From Bacteroidales bacterium (GTDB taxonomy: Bacteria > Bacteroidota > Bacteroidia > Bacteroidales > UBA932), in the NCBI GenBank assembly GCA_017962165.1, contig JAGCVW010000015.1:1-53749 (forward strand): a stretch of 53,749 nt of DNA. Reading direction: 5' to 3'. A program made the position numbers and the translations under genes. Shown here piece after piece: positions 25,781-34,229 of this stretch (position 1 is the stretch's first letter; every line of letters starts with the position of its first letter). Below the pieces are notes generated by a model. That model had not been told where the DNA came from, searched no databases, and saw only the letters and a program-made list of their open reading frames with translations.

Positions 25781-27643
25781 TTATCTTCCGAAATATACTA
25801 AAAGTACGGAAATATCTGAAGGGGAAACACCCGAAATACGCGAAGCGCGGGCAATCGTGTCGGGTTTATAGCGCTCAAGTTTCTGGCGGCACTCTATACT
25901 AAGGCCGGAAACTTTGGAAAAATCAAAGCCATCAGGTATTCGAAGGCTCTCCAGATGGCTTATCTTCTCCGCGTTGCTCTTCTCCCTGTCTATATACCCC
26001 TTATACCTGATGGATATTTCTACTGATTCGATCACCTGAGGCGGATACTGAGTTCCACGTGGAACAAAGGACAGCAACTCTGCCAGAGAAACCTCCGGAC
26101 GTGCCGCTATGTCTGCAATCTTCTTTGATTCCGTAAGCGGCGCCGACCCCTTGGAGACAAGGTATTCGTTAACCTGATCTGCCCTGAGGTTGTGCGAGTA
26201 GCAGAACTTTTCCAACTCATCGACCGCACTGTACTTGGCGGCGCACTGTTCGTACCTTTCCTGCGAAGCAAGTCCGATATTGTAACCAAGCGGAGTGAGC
26301 CTCCTGTCCGCATTGTCCTGTCTGAGGAGTATCCTGTACTCTGCCCGGGAGGTAAACATGCGGTAAGGCTCGTCTACACCCTTTGTGATCAGGTCGTCAA
26401 TAAGCACCCCTATGTAAGCCTGGTCGCGCCTTAAAACAAATGGATCCTTTCCGGCCAGCTTGAGGTGTGCGTTGATTCCTGCCATCAGACCCTGGGCGGC
26501 TGCCTCCTCATAGCCGGTGGTTCCATTGATCTGTCCCGCCATATAGAGTCCTTCGAAATCCTTCAGCTCGAGAGTCGGCCTCAACTGCGTAGGGTCGAAG
26601 TAATCGTATTCGACCGCATAAGCCGGGCGGAAGATGCGGGCGTGCTCCATACCCTCGATGCGGTGGAGAGCCCTGAGCTGGACTTCCATGGGAAGTGAAG
26701 ATGAGAAACCCTGAAGGTAGTACTCGTTGGTGTTCTCTGCCTCGGGCTCGAGGAACAGCTGGTGGTTGTCGTTGTCAGGGAACACCCGCAGTTTATCCTC
26801 TATGCTCGGACAATAGCGCGGCCCTTTGCCATGGATAATACCGGTAAAGAGCGGCGAATCCTTGAATCCCTCTCGCAGGGCTTCATGGACACTGGCATTG
26901 GTGTGGAGAATATAACACGGCTTCTGGCGAACCTCGCGCTGGACCTTTGACTGAACAGGAAGGAAGGAAAAGCGCTCGGGAGCGTCGTCGCCGTACTGAA
27001 GAATCAAAGAAGACGTGTCCACCGAAGTTATGTCAATCCTGGGCGGGGTACCGGTCTTCATCCTGTCAGTCTTAATTCCGAGTCCTTTAAGCTGCTCTGT
27101 CAGCCCATAGGAAGCATACTCTCCAATGCGGCCTCCAATCAGTTGCTGTCGGCCTATGAAAAGCTTTCCTCCGAGGAAGGTTCCGGCGGTCAGGATAACT
27201 GCCCGAGAATTGAAAACTGCACCGTCAGCGGTTCGTACGCCCAGGAATCTGCCGTTCTCAAACAGAAATTCGACCGCTATTTCTTCGTAAATATCTAATA
27301 ATGAGTGACTTACTAGTTTAGCGCGCCAGTTCTCAGAGAAAGCTACTTTATCACACTGCGCCCTCGGGCTCCACATTGCGGGACCCTTCGAGCGGTTCAG
27401 CATGCGGAACTGAAGGGTGGACTCGTCGGTAACTATTCCAGTCCATCCTCCGAGGGCGTCAATCTCACGAACTATCTGCCCCTTGGCTATTCCGCCGACC
27501 GCGGGGTTGCACGACATCTTAGCGAAAGCAAGAGTGTCCATCGAAATGAGAAGGACTGACGAGCCGAGGCCCGAGGCCGCCATCGCAGCTTCGCAGCCGG
27601 CGTGTCCTCCGCCCACAATGATAATGTCGTACTCCTTACGCAA
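25781..27643 (-). CDS. mnmG: tRNA uridine-5-carboxymethylaminomethyl modification enzyme MnmG (GidA)
   Basis: 620 residues. FAD-binding [10 protein letters not shown] near residue 11, [37 protein letters not shown], and the C-terminal helical domain. With MnmE it modifies the wobble uridine of several tRNAs. It overlaps the ybeY stop by eight bases. In many bacteria this gene (gidA) lies near the replication origin, which is relevant to the origin-like region at 34 kb. It carries a perfect parS-type core at 26052-26065. Confidence 0.97.
   Translation of the reverse strand: MRKEYDIIIVGGGHAGCEAAMAASGLGSSVLLISMDTLAFAKMSCNPAVGGIAKGQIVREIDALGGWTGIVTDESTLQFRMLNRSKGPAMWSPRAQCDKVAFSENWRAKLVSHSLLDIYEEIAVEFLFENGRFLGVRTADGAVFNSRAVILTAGTFLGGKLFIGRQQLIGGRIGEYASYGLTEQLKGLGIKTDRMKTGTPPRIDITSVDTSSLILQYGDDAPERFSFLPVQSKVQREVRQKPCYILHTNASVHEALREGFKDSPLFTGIIHGKGPRYCPSIEDKLRVFPDNDNHQLFLEPEAENTNEYYLQGFSSSLPMEVQLRALHRIEGMEHARIFRPAYAVEYDYFDPTQLRPTLELKDFEGLYMAGQINGTTGYEEAAAQGLMAGINAHLKLAGKDPFVLRRDQAYIGVLIDDLITKGVDEPYRMFTSRAEYRILLRQDNADRRLTPLGYNIGLASQERYEQCAAKYSAVDELEKFCYSHNLRADQVNEYLVSKGSAPLTESKKIADIAARPEVSLAELLSFVPRGTQYPPQVIESVEISIRYKGYIDREKSNAEKISHLESLRIPDGFDFSKVSGLSIECRQKLERYKPDTIARASRISGVSPSDISVLLVYFGR
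26052..26065. other. parS-like ParB-binding site
   Basis: GTTCCACGTGGAAC, a perfect 14-bp palindrome of the parS class, inside mnmG (codons Val-Pro-Arg-Gly-Thr). With the site at 24204 it makes two related palindromes within 2 kb, about 8-10 kb from the DnaA-box cluster. parS sites usually cluster near oriC. Confidence 0.75.
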
Positions 27644-28058
27644 GGCCCTTCCTCAACTTAAGATAACAGTCCTCCTTGGAGCGCATGGTCTTGACCTCGT
27701 CTTCGGTGTGGTCGTCATAACCAATGAGGTGGAGAATACCGTGGACCATAACCCTGTTCAACTCATCCTCGAACTCGGTTCCGTAGTAGAGAGCATTCTC
27801 GCGGACGCTGTCTACACTGATGAAGAGATCTCCGCTCAACACGTCTTTCTCGCAGTAATCGAAGGTGATGATATCGGTGAAATAATCGTGCTGGATATAC
27901 TTCATGTTCACATCCAGGATATAATTATCCGAACAGAAGATTATGTTAATATCTCCTAATTTTCTCAATTCGCTCGCGGCGACTTCGCGCAGCCACCTGT
28001 TGTTCAGGGCGCGCCCCTTCAATTCGAACGATGTATCTTCACAATAATACCTGACCAT
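27636..28058 (-). CDS. ybeY: Endoribonuclease YbeY (rRNA maturation)
   Basis: 140 residues from the ATG at 28058; a start at 28154 would add 32 residues spanning the divergent promoters and is rejected. The zinc site is in [18 protein letters not shown] (His, His and a third His shifted by one residue because of the extra Asp compared with HGxLHLxGYDH). [33 protein letters not shown] is the family's central strand, described here by its D-x-x-TDIITF core. It helps mature the 3' end of 16S rRNA. Confidence 0.93.
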   Translation of the reverse strand: MVRYYCEDTSFELKGRALNNRWLREVAASELRKLGDINIIFCSDNYILDVNMKYIQHDYFTDIITFDYCEKDVLSGDLFISVDSVRENALYYGTEFEDELNRVMVHGILHLIGYDDHTEDEVKTMRSKEDCYLKLRKGLA

Positions 28059-28082
28059 GGTCCAAGCCTGAAAAAAGACGCA

Positions 28083-28090
28083 CAAATCTA
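28083..28090 (-). promoter_or_regulatory. -7 box for the ybeY-mnmG-ruvA-suf-folK operon
   Basis: Minus strand TAGATTTG, an exact TAnnTTTG, 24 bases before the ybeY ATG. It is divergent from the tonB promoter. Confidence 0.6.
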
Positions 28091-28109
28091 CAACTATTAA
28101 ATCAAAAGA

Positions 28110-28140
28110 TTGGATTAAAAGAGAATAATTTTTAACTTTG
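28110..28140 (+). promoter_or_regulatory. Promoter of tonB
   Basis: TTG (28110-28112), 20-base spacer, and TAACTTTG (28133-28140), 29 bases before the ATG at 28170. Confidence 0.75.
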
Positions 28141-28169
28141 GTGGAAATCCGCAAAAACTAAACTGAGAT

Positions 28170-28859
28170 ATGGAAGTTAAGAAAACACCAAAAGCAAGCC
28201 TTGAGAACAAGCGGCTTCTTTTCGTGGAGCTGGGTTTGGTCGTTACGCTTGGAATCGTCTACGGAGCGTTCTCGTTCGGTACGGCAGACAAGCAGACCTC
28301 CCTTCTCGACGCGGGCCCTCAGCAGGTAATCGAGGAAGAGATCATACCTATCACGCAGGAGACTCCTCCCCCGCCGCCCGAGACCCCGAAAGTTCCCGTG
28401 CTCTCGGACCAGATCGATATTATCGATGACGATATCCAGGTCGACGACAACATCCTCAACCTCGAGGACGACGACGATCTCGGAGTCGAGATCATGGAAT
28501 ATGTCGAAGGCCCTGAAGATGAAGAGATCGAGGAAGAAGCTATTCCGTTCCAGCTCGTGGAAACAAAACCTTCGTTCCGCGGAGGAGACGCAAACCAGTT
28601 CTCCAAGTGGGTTAACGAAAGGCTCGTGTATCCGGAGATTGCGAAAGAAAACGGTGTTCAGGGTAAGGTTATGCTTCAGTTCACGGTGGAATCAGACGGC
28701 AGGGTAACCAACGTAAGGGTGCTTCGCGGAGTCGATCCTTCTATCGACAAGGAAGCAGTCCGAGTGGTATCCAGCTCGCCTAAGTGGAGCCCCGGAAAGC
28801 AGAGGGACCGTGCAGTGCGCGTTACCTACACCTTCCCTGTTATCTTCCAGCTCAGGTAA
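28170..28859 (+). CDS. tonB: TonB-family energy transducer
   Basis: 229 residues. One N-terminal membrane helix (about residues 16-36), a short PPPPPE segment, then a very acidic spacer rich in Asp and Glu (about residues 80-125), and a C-terminal TonB domain with FPGG-like FRGGDANQFSKWVNERLVYP, GVQGKVMLQFTVESDGRVTNVRVLRG and WSPGKQRDRAVRVTYTFPVIF. It sits in the inner membrane and reaches through the periplasm to energise outer-membrane receptors such as the one at 5231-7396. ExbB/ExbD are not in the window. It is a single-gene unit with its own promoter and terminator. Confidence 0.92.
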   Translation: MEVKKTPKASLENKRLLFVELGLVVTLGIVYGAFSFGTADKQTSLLDAGPQQVIEEEIIPITQETPPPPPETPKVPVLSDQIDIIDDDIQVDDNILNLEDDDDLGVEIMEYVEGPEDEEIEEEAIPFQLVETKPSFRGGDANQFSKWVNERLVYPEIAKENGVQGKVMLQFTVESDGRVTNVRVLRGVDPSIDKEAVRVVSSSPKWSPGKQRDRAVRVTYTFPVIFQLR

Positions 28860-28877
28860 CAAAAAGGATTAATCCGG

Positions 28878-28906
28878 AAAGGCTGTCCACAAGGGCGGCC
28901 TTTTTT
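28878..28906 (+). terminator. Intrinsic terminator of tonB
   Basis: An 11-bp stem with G-U pairs (28878-28888 with 28893-28903), ACAA loop, and a T-run to 28906. Confidence 0.85.
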
Positions 28907-28917
28907 CAATCCAAGGA

Positions 28918-30102
28918 ATGAACGAACAGCAGACAGAGAAAGCCGTATTTGTGGGTATAATCAGACCCACGGACGACGAAAGAAGGGTTAAAGAATATCT
29001 GGACGAACTCGAGTTCCTGGCCGAGACGGCCGGAGCGGTGGGCGATAAGAAATTTGTCCAGAGGGTAGACCGTCCGGACAATGCAACCTATATCAGGAGC
29101 GGTAAACTTGAAGAAATAGCTGCATACTGCGAAGAAAACCATATTACCTACGTCATCTTCGACGATGAACTCTCGGGAATGCAGCAGCGCAATATCGAGA
29201 AGGTAATCAAATGCAGCTCCGTAATCGACAGAACCAGCCTTATACTTGAAATCTTCGCCCAGAGGGCAAAGTCTTCCTACGCAAAGATGCAGGTCGAACT
29301 TGCCCGATACAATTACATGCTCCCGCGTCTCGCGGGCATGTGGACCCACCTCGAAAGGCAGCGCGGCGGTCGCGGTACCAGAGGCGGTATGGGTGAGACC
29401 CAGATAGAGGTTGACCGTCGTATAGTCAAGGAACGTATCACAAAGCTGAAGGAAGACCTTAAGAAGGTCGACCGCCAGATGGCCACCCAGCGCTCGAACA
29501 GAGGAAGCATGGTAAGGCTCGCCCTGGTCGGATACACCAACGTCGGAAAATCAACCCTGATGAACGTCCTGGCCAAGTCCGACGTCTTCGCGGAAAACAA
29601 ATTGTTCGCGACCCTGGATACCACAGTCAGAAAGGTTGTAATCGAAAACGTTCCTTTCCTGCTCAGCGACACGGTAGGATTTATCAGAAAACTCCCCACA
29701 CAGCTTGTGGAGGCCTTCAAGAGCACTCTTGATGAGGTCAGGGAGGCAGATATTCTGGTCCATGTAGTGGATATCTCCGCACCGGACTTCGAAGACCAGA
29801 TGAAGACCGTGGAGCAGACCCTGCGCGATATAGGTGCGGCAAACAAACCGGTCTATGTGGTCTTTAATAAGATAGACGCTTACACCTATCAGCCTTATGA
29901 CGAATTCTCGCTTGAGCCCAAATCAAAGGAAAACAGGACTCTGGAAGAACTCAAGAACAGTTGGATAGTGAGCGAAAAAGCCCCGTGCATATTCATCTCT
30001 GCACTCAATAAGACCGGAATAGAAAAACTCCGCAACGACATCTATAAAATGGTTGCGGAGATTCACGCCGGGCGCTACCCGTTCAATAACTTCCTCTGGT
30101 AA
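28918..30102 (+). CDS. hflX: GTPase HflX
   Basis: 394 residues. N-terminal HflX domain (NATYIRSGKLEEIAAYC, VIFDDELSGMQQRNIEK, DRTSLILEIFAQRAKS), the Gly-rich linker RQRGGRGTRGGMGETQIE split around residue 145, and the G domain with GYTNVGKSTLMN (about residues 204-215), DTVGFIRKLP and FNKID. HflX splits stalled ribosomes after stress. It begins 12 bases after the tonB terminator, with no clear promoter box in that gap. It is convergent with frdB, and repeat copy B fills the 112-base space between them. Confidence 0.95.
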   Translation: MNEQQTEKAVFVGIIRPTDDERRVKEYLDELEFLAETAGAVGDKKFVQRVDRPDNATYIRSGKLEEIAAYCEENHITYVIFDDELSGMQQRNIEKVIKCSSVIDRTSLILEIFAQRAKSSYAKMQVELARYNYMLPRLAGMWTHLERQRGGRGTRGGMGETQIEVDRRIVKERITKLKEDLKKVDRQMATQRSNRGSMVRLALVGYTNVGKSTLMNVLAKSDVFAENKLFATLDTTVRKVVIENVPFLLSDTVGFIRKLPTQLVEAFKSTLDEVREADILVHVVDISAPDFEDQMKTVEQTLRDIGAANKPVYVVFNKIDAYTYQPYDEFSLEPKSKENRTLEELKNSWIVSEKAPCIFISALNKTGIEKLRNDIYKMVAEIHAGRYPFNNFLW

Positions 30103-30103
30103 C

Positions 30104-30208
30104 AGAAACAGTTCAGGGGTTTGAGATCGCTATCGCTCGTATGACGCTGCGCGTCTGTGAGCGACCCTAGTCCGGGTAAAAAGCGACTCAAACCCCTGAA
30201 CTGTTTCT
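30104..30208. repeat. Structured repeat element, copy B (conserved hairpin core with private arms)
   Basis: The arms 30104-30130 and 30183-30208 are complementary over 26 bp, broken only by a bulged A30126, the same position as in copy A. The innermost paired block is TCGC/GCGA here and CCGC/GCGG in copy A, a compensatory change. The core has TCGCTC (30133-30138) with GAGCGA (30159-30164) around GACGC-TGC-GCGTC (30143-30155), then an AAAAAGCG tail. It lies between convergent hflX and frdB, starting two bases after the hflX stop. The arms share no sequence with those of copy A (9777-9883). There is no flanking T-run. Confidence 0.87.
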
Positions 30209-30214
30209 ATAAAA

Positions 30215-30994
30215 CTAGTCAGAGAATTTAGCTTTCAGGAACTCGCGGTTCAAGCGGGCGATATGGGCTACGGTAATACCCTTAGGGCATTCGAGCTCAC
30301 AGGCGCGAGTGTTCGTGCAGTTACCGAAGCCGAGTTCATCCATCTTCGCGACCATGGCCTCTGCCCTGCGCTTGGCTTCAGGACGTCCCTGAGGCAGGAG
30401 CGCGAGCGAACTTACACGCGCTGCGACGAAGAGCATGGCCGAACCATTCTTACAGGTAGCTACGCAAGCACCGCAACCTACGCAGGCCGCGGCATCCATG
30501 CTTTCCTCAGCCTTGTCGTGAGGAATGAGCATGACGTTGGCATCCTGGGCTGAACCGGTGCGTACGGAGATAAATCCTCCGGCCTGGAGAATCTTATCGA
30601 ACGCACGGCGGTCGACGACGAGGTCCTTGATAACGGGGAATGCGGCACTGCGGAAAGGCTCTACAGTAATAGTAGCACCGTCCTTGAAGTGACGCATGAA
30701 AAGCTGACAGGTAGTGACATGATCGTCCGGACCGTGTGCACGGCCGTCGATATACAGCGAACAGGCGCCGCATATACCTTCACGGCAGTCATGGTCGAAC
30801 GACACGGGACCGCTGCTCTTACATCCTCTTTCAACGGCTACAGGGTCGCAACCTTCCCTGATAAGCTGCTCATTGAGGATATCGAGCATCTCGAGGAAAG
30901 AGGCATCCTCCTCGATACCGCTGATGTGGTAGGTCTCGAAATGGCCTTTAGCCTTGGCGTTTTTCTGACGCCATATCTTAAGATTGAATTCCAT
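30215..30994 (-). CDS. frdB: Fumarate reductase / succinate dehydrogenase iron-sulfur subunit
   Basis: 259 residues. [2Fe-2S] ligands Cys70, Cys75, Cys78 (CREGICGAC) and Cys96; [4Fe-4S] motif [11 protein letters not shown]; [3Fe-4S] region [16 protein letters not shown]. It passes electrons between the FrdA flavin and the quinone site of the membrane subunit. In anaerobic Bacteroidales the complex mainly reduces fumarate to succinate. It lies six bases after frdA. Confidence 0.95.
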   Translation of the reverse strand: MEFNLKIWRQKNAKAKGHFETYHISGIEEDASFLEMLDILNEQLIREGCDPVAVERGCKSSGPVSFDHDCREGICGACSLYIDGRAHGPDDHVTTCQLFMRHFKDGATITVEPFRSAAFPVIKDLVVDRRAFDKILQAGGFISVRTGSAQDANVMLIPHDKAEESMDAAACVGCGACVATCKNGSAMLFVAARVSSLALLPQGRPEAKRRAEAMVAKMDELGFGNCTNTRACELECPKGITVAHIARLNREFLKAKFSD

Positions 30995-31000
30995 CGTGTT

Positions 31001-32947
31001 TTAGTCTTTGTAGTTTCTGGTCTTAACCTCGATAAATTCGTAGTTGAGAGGCTCTTTGTGGAGGACGGGATCCTTGTCTTCTCCCTTGTACTCCCAAGCC
31101 GCTACATACATGAACTTCTTATCGTCGCGCTTGGCTTCACCTTCTTCGGTCTGGCTTTCCACACGGAAATGTCCGCCGCAGGATTCTTCCCTGTTGAGGG
31201 CGTCCTGAGCCATAAGGATACCGGTGTCGAAGAAATCTTCGAGACGGAGGGCCTTTTCAAGTTCCTGGTTGAACTCAAACTGGTCTCCGGGCACATTGAC
31301 AGATTTGTAGAATTCTTCCTTAAGGGCTTTGATCTCTTTGATAGCTTTCTTAAGACCAGCCTCGTCGCGGGCCATACCCACATACTCCCACATGATGTTT
31401 CCGAGGCGCTTATGGATGGAATCCACAGTCTCGGTACCCTTGATGGAAAGGAGCCTGTCGATACGGGCCTGAACAGCCTTCTCGGCCTCGATGAATTCCT
31501 TGGAATTCACATCGGTCTTGGGCTCCGCGAACTTATTGGAAAGATAATCGCTGATAGTAACCGGAACCACGAAGTAACCGTCGGCAAGACCCTGCATGAG
31601 GGCTGATGCGCCGAGACGGTTTCCGCCATGGTCGGAGAAATTAGCCTCACCTATCGCATACAGGCCGGGGATAGTCGTCTGGAGATCATAGTCGACCCAG
31701 ATACCTCCCATGGTGTAGTGGATGGCGGGGTAGATCATCATAGGCTCCTCCCAGGGGGAAGAAGCAGTTATCTTCTCATACATTTCGAAGAGGTTTCCGT
31801 AACGCTCGGCAACTCTCTGGTGTCCGAGGCGCTGGATAGCCTCAGAGAAGTCAAGGAACACAGCCTTACCGGTCTCATTCACACCGAAGCCTGCATCGCA
31901 GCGCTCCTTCGCGGCACGGGAAGCGACGTCGCGCGGGACGAGGTTTCCGAAAGCCGGATAACGGCGCTCGAGATAGTAGTCGCGGTCTTCTTCGGGTATC
32001 TGTGAAGGCTTGATTTCGTGTTTGCGGAGTTTCTCCACATCCTCCATCTTCTTGGGTACCCAGATACGGCCGTCGTTGCGGAGCGACTCCGACATAAGGG
32101 TAAGTTTGCACTGCTGGTCGCCATGGACCGGAATACAGGTAGGGTGAATCTGCGCGAAGCAGGGGTTGGCGAAGAACGCTCCCTTGCGCCAGCACTGCAT
32201 GGCCGCCGAACCGTTGCTGTTCATGGCGTTGGTGGACAGGAAGTAGGTATTTCCATAGCCTCCGGTAGCGATAATCACGGCATGGGCTCCGAACCTTTCG
32301 AGCTGGCCGGTAACGAGGTTGCGGGCGATGATACCCTTAGCCTGGCCGTTAACCAGAACGAGATCCAGCATCTCGTAGCGCGGGTAGCTCTTCACTGTTC
32401 CTGCCGCAATCTGGCGGTTCAGGGCAGCATAAGCGCCAAGCAGCAGCTGCTGGCCGGTTTGACCGCGGGCGTAGAACGTACGGCTTACCTGCACACCGCC
32501 GAACGAACGGTTTGCAAGATATCCGCCGTACTCACGGGCGAACGGGACGCCCTGGGCCACGCACTGGTCGATAATGGCCGCGCTGACTTCAGCCAGACGG
32601 TAAACGTTGGCCTCACGGCTGCGGTAGTCGCCTCCCTTGATCGTGTCGTAGAAGAGACGGTAGACCGAGTCGTTGTCGTTCTGGTAGTTCTTGGCAGCGT
32701 TGATACCTCCCTGGGCCGCAATTGAATGCGCGCGGCGGGGAGAGTCGCTGATACAGAATACCTTGACATTGTAGCCGAGTTCGCCGAGGGTGGCAGCTGC
32801 AGATGCGCCGCCAAGGCCGGTACCCACTACTATAACCTCAAGTTTCCTGCGGTTGTTGGGGCTGACAAGATGGATTTCAGACTTGCGCTTGGTCCATTTC
32901 TCGGCAAGCGGTCCGTCCGGAATTTTTGAAATGAGTTTATCTGCCAT
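31001..32947 (-). CDS. frdA: Fumarate reductase / succinate dehydrogenase flavoprotein subunit
   Basis: 648 residues, typical for the Bacteroidetes form. FAD motif [12 protein letters not shown] (residues 40-51), covalent-FAD histidine His74 in [11 protein letters not shown], catalytic region [12 protein letters not shown] and [37 protein letters not shown] (motif cores GLYAIGE and GGNRLG). It oxidises succinate or reduces fumarate. In most Bacteroidetes a cytochrome b subunit gene (frdC) directly precedes frdA; here the upstream neighbour is ruvB, 21 bases away, and no cytochrome b gene is in the window. Confidence 0.95.
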   Translation of the reverse strand: MADKLISKIPDGPLAEKWTKRKSEIHLVSPNNRRKLEVIVVGTGLGGASAAATLGELGYNVKVFCISDSPRRAHSIAAQGGINAAKNYQNDNDSVYRLFYDTIKGGDYRSREANVYRLAEVSAAIIDQCVAQGVPFAREYGGYLANRSFGGVQVSRTFYARGQTGQQLLLGAYAALNRQIAAGTVKSYPRYEMLDLVLVNGQAKGIIARNLVTGQLERFGAHAVIIATGGYGNTYFLSTNAMNSNGSAAMQCWRKGAFFANPCFAQIHPTCIPVHGDQQCKLTLMSESLRNDGRIWVPKKMEDVEKLRKHEIKPSQIPEEDRDYYLERRYPAFGNLVPRDVASRAAKERCDAGFGVNETGKAVFLDFSEAIQRLGHQRVAERYGNLFEMYEKITASSPWEEPMMIYPAIHYTMGGIWVDYDLQTTIPGLYAIGEANFSDHGGNRLGASALMQGLADGYFVVPVTISDYLSNKFAEPKTDVNSKEFIEAEKAVQARIDRLLSIKGTETVDSIHKRLGNIMWEYVGMARDEAGLKKAIKEIKALKEEFYKSVNVPGDQFEFNQELEKALRLEDFFDTGILMAQDALNREESCGGHFRVESQTEEGEAKRDDKKFMYVAAWEYKGEDKDPVLHKEPLNYEFIEVKTRNYKD

Positions 32948-32968
32948 TTGTTTATGTATTGAGTTAAT

Positions 32969-33991
32969 TTATTCTCCAAATAGTTCACCTGATACCCTGT
33001 TGGGGCTGATTCCAAGGTGTTTATAAGCAAGGTCCGTAGCTATGCGTCCCCTTTGGGTGCGTACGATGAATCCTTCCTTGATAAGGAAAGGCTCGTATAC
33101 TTCCTCGAAAGTTCCCTGATCCTCACCTATGGCAGTAGCTATGGTGTTGGCTCCTACGGGACCTCCCTTGAAAGTTGAAATAATTGTACTGAGTATCTTG
33201 TTGTCTATTGCGTCAAGGCCGCGGGTGTCGATCTTGAGTTTATCGAGGGCGTAACGGGCTATCTTTAAGTCTATCTTTCCGTCTCCCATTACCTGAGCAA
33301 AGTCGCGCACGCGCTTTAGAAGCGAGTTTGCGATACGGGGAGTACCGCGGCTGCGCATGGCAATTTCGTGCGCAGCTGTATCTTCTATATCTACTTTAAG
33401 GATGGAGGCGCTGCGCTTTACTATACGCTTCAGGTCCTCTACATCATAATACTCGAGGGCGCACGTTATACCGAAGCGTGCCCTCAGTGGAGCTGTGAGA
33501 AGACCGCTGCGGGTAGTAGCTCCGACGAGGGTGAAAGGATTAAGGGATATCCTGACAGAGCGGGCGCCCGGGCCCTTGTCTATCATTATATCTATTACGA
33601 AATCCTCCATGGCAGAGTACAGATACTCCTCAACCTCAGGAGAAAGACGGTGGATTTCATCGATGAAGAGCACGTCGCCGGGCTCCAGGGAGGTCAGAAG
33701 ACCAGCCAAATCTCCGGGCTTGTCTAAAACAGGACCGGATGTGATCTTCATATTCACGCCCATTTCATTGGCTATGATGTGGGCAAGGGTAGTTTTTCCC
33801 AGACCGGGAGGGCCGTGAAATAAGGTATGGTCGAGTGATTCGCCCCTGAGCTTGGCTGCCTGGATGTAGATATGGAGGTTGGATACGATTTCGCGCTGAC
33901 CTGTGAAATCTTCCAGGTCTTGCGGGCGGATAATTCCGTCCAAATCCTTATCTTTGTCCTCGATATTGCGGTGCGGGTCGAAATCTGACAT
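32969..33991 (-). CDS. ruvB: Holliday junction DNA helicase subunit RuvB
   Basis: 340 residues. Walker [13 protein letters not shown] (about residues 60-71), Walker [10 protein letters not shown], sensor [14 protein letters not shown], arginine-finger region and the C-terminal winged helix with RTQRGRIAT. It is the motor for branch migration with RuvA. It reads leftward from the AT-rich end of the origin-like region and seems to share a transcript with frdA. Confidence 0.97.
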   Translation of the reverse strand: MSDFDPHRNIEDKDKDLDGIIRPQDLEDFTGQREIVSNLHIYIQAAKLRGESLDHTLFHGPPGLGKTTLAHIIANEMGVNMKITSGPVLDKPGDLAGLLTSLEPGDVLFIDEIHRLSPEVEEYLYSAMEDFVIDIMIDKGPGARSVRISLNPFTLVGATTRSGLLTAPLRARFGITCALEYYDVEDLKRIVKRSASILKVDIEDTAAHEIAMRSRGTPRIANSLLKRVRDFAQVMGDGKIDLKIARYALDKLKIDTRGLDAIDNKILSTIISTFKGGPVGANTIATAIGEDQGTFEEVYEPFLIKEGFIVRTQRGRIATDLAYKHLGISPNRVSGELFGE

Positions 33992-34014
33992 TTCCCCAGG
34001 CTGGTTAATTGTCT

Positions 34015-34224
34015 ACAAATATAATCTTTATTTCTTTATTTTTTGTTGATTTTATTACGGCTGTGGAAATGTTGATAAACACCAAACCCCGCTGTATATC
34101 AATTTATTAGGGACACGAGGCGTTTTTAATTACTTGTTGGAAACTTTGTAACAGACTTGTGGATAACTTTTCACTCCGGTTTTTCCACAGTTTTATACAC
34201 CGGTTATCAACAGGCTTTTACACA
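34015..34224. other. oriC: Putative chromosomal replication origin (DnaA-box cluster plus AT-rich stretch)
   Basis: AT-rich unwinding candidate 34015-34057 (only 5 G/C in 43 bases), then seven DnaA-box-like 9-mers in 163 bases. Exact TTWTNCACA matches: 34158-34166 (minus, TTATCCACA), 34181-34189 (TTTTCCACA) and 34216-34224 (TTTTACACA). One-mismatch sites: 34062-34070 (minus), 34070-34078 (minus, TTATCAACA), 34193-34201 and 34204-34212 (TTATCAACA). The region is a divergent intergenic space between ruvB and mfd. Most genes left of it read leftward and most on the right read rightward for 10-25 kb, as expected around an origin. dnaA is not in the window. The boxes could instead regulate mfd or ruvB. 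Confidence 0.65.
34016..34023 (-). promoter_or_regulatory. -7 box for ruvB-frdA-frdB
   Basis: Minus strand TATATTTG, an exact TAnnTTTG, 24 bases before the ruvB ATG. It lies inside the AT-rich stretch of the putative origin. Confidence 0.6.
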
Positions 34225-34229
34225 AACAG

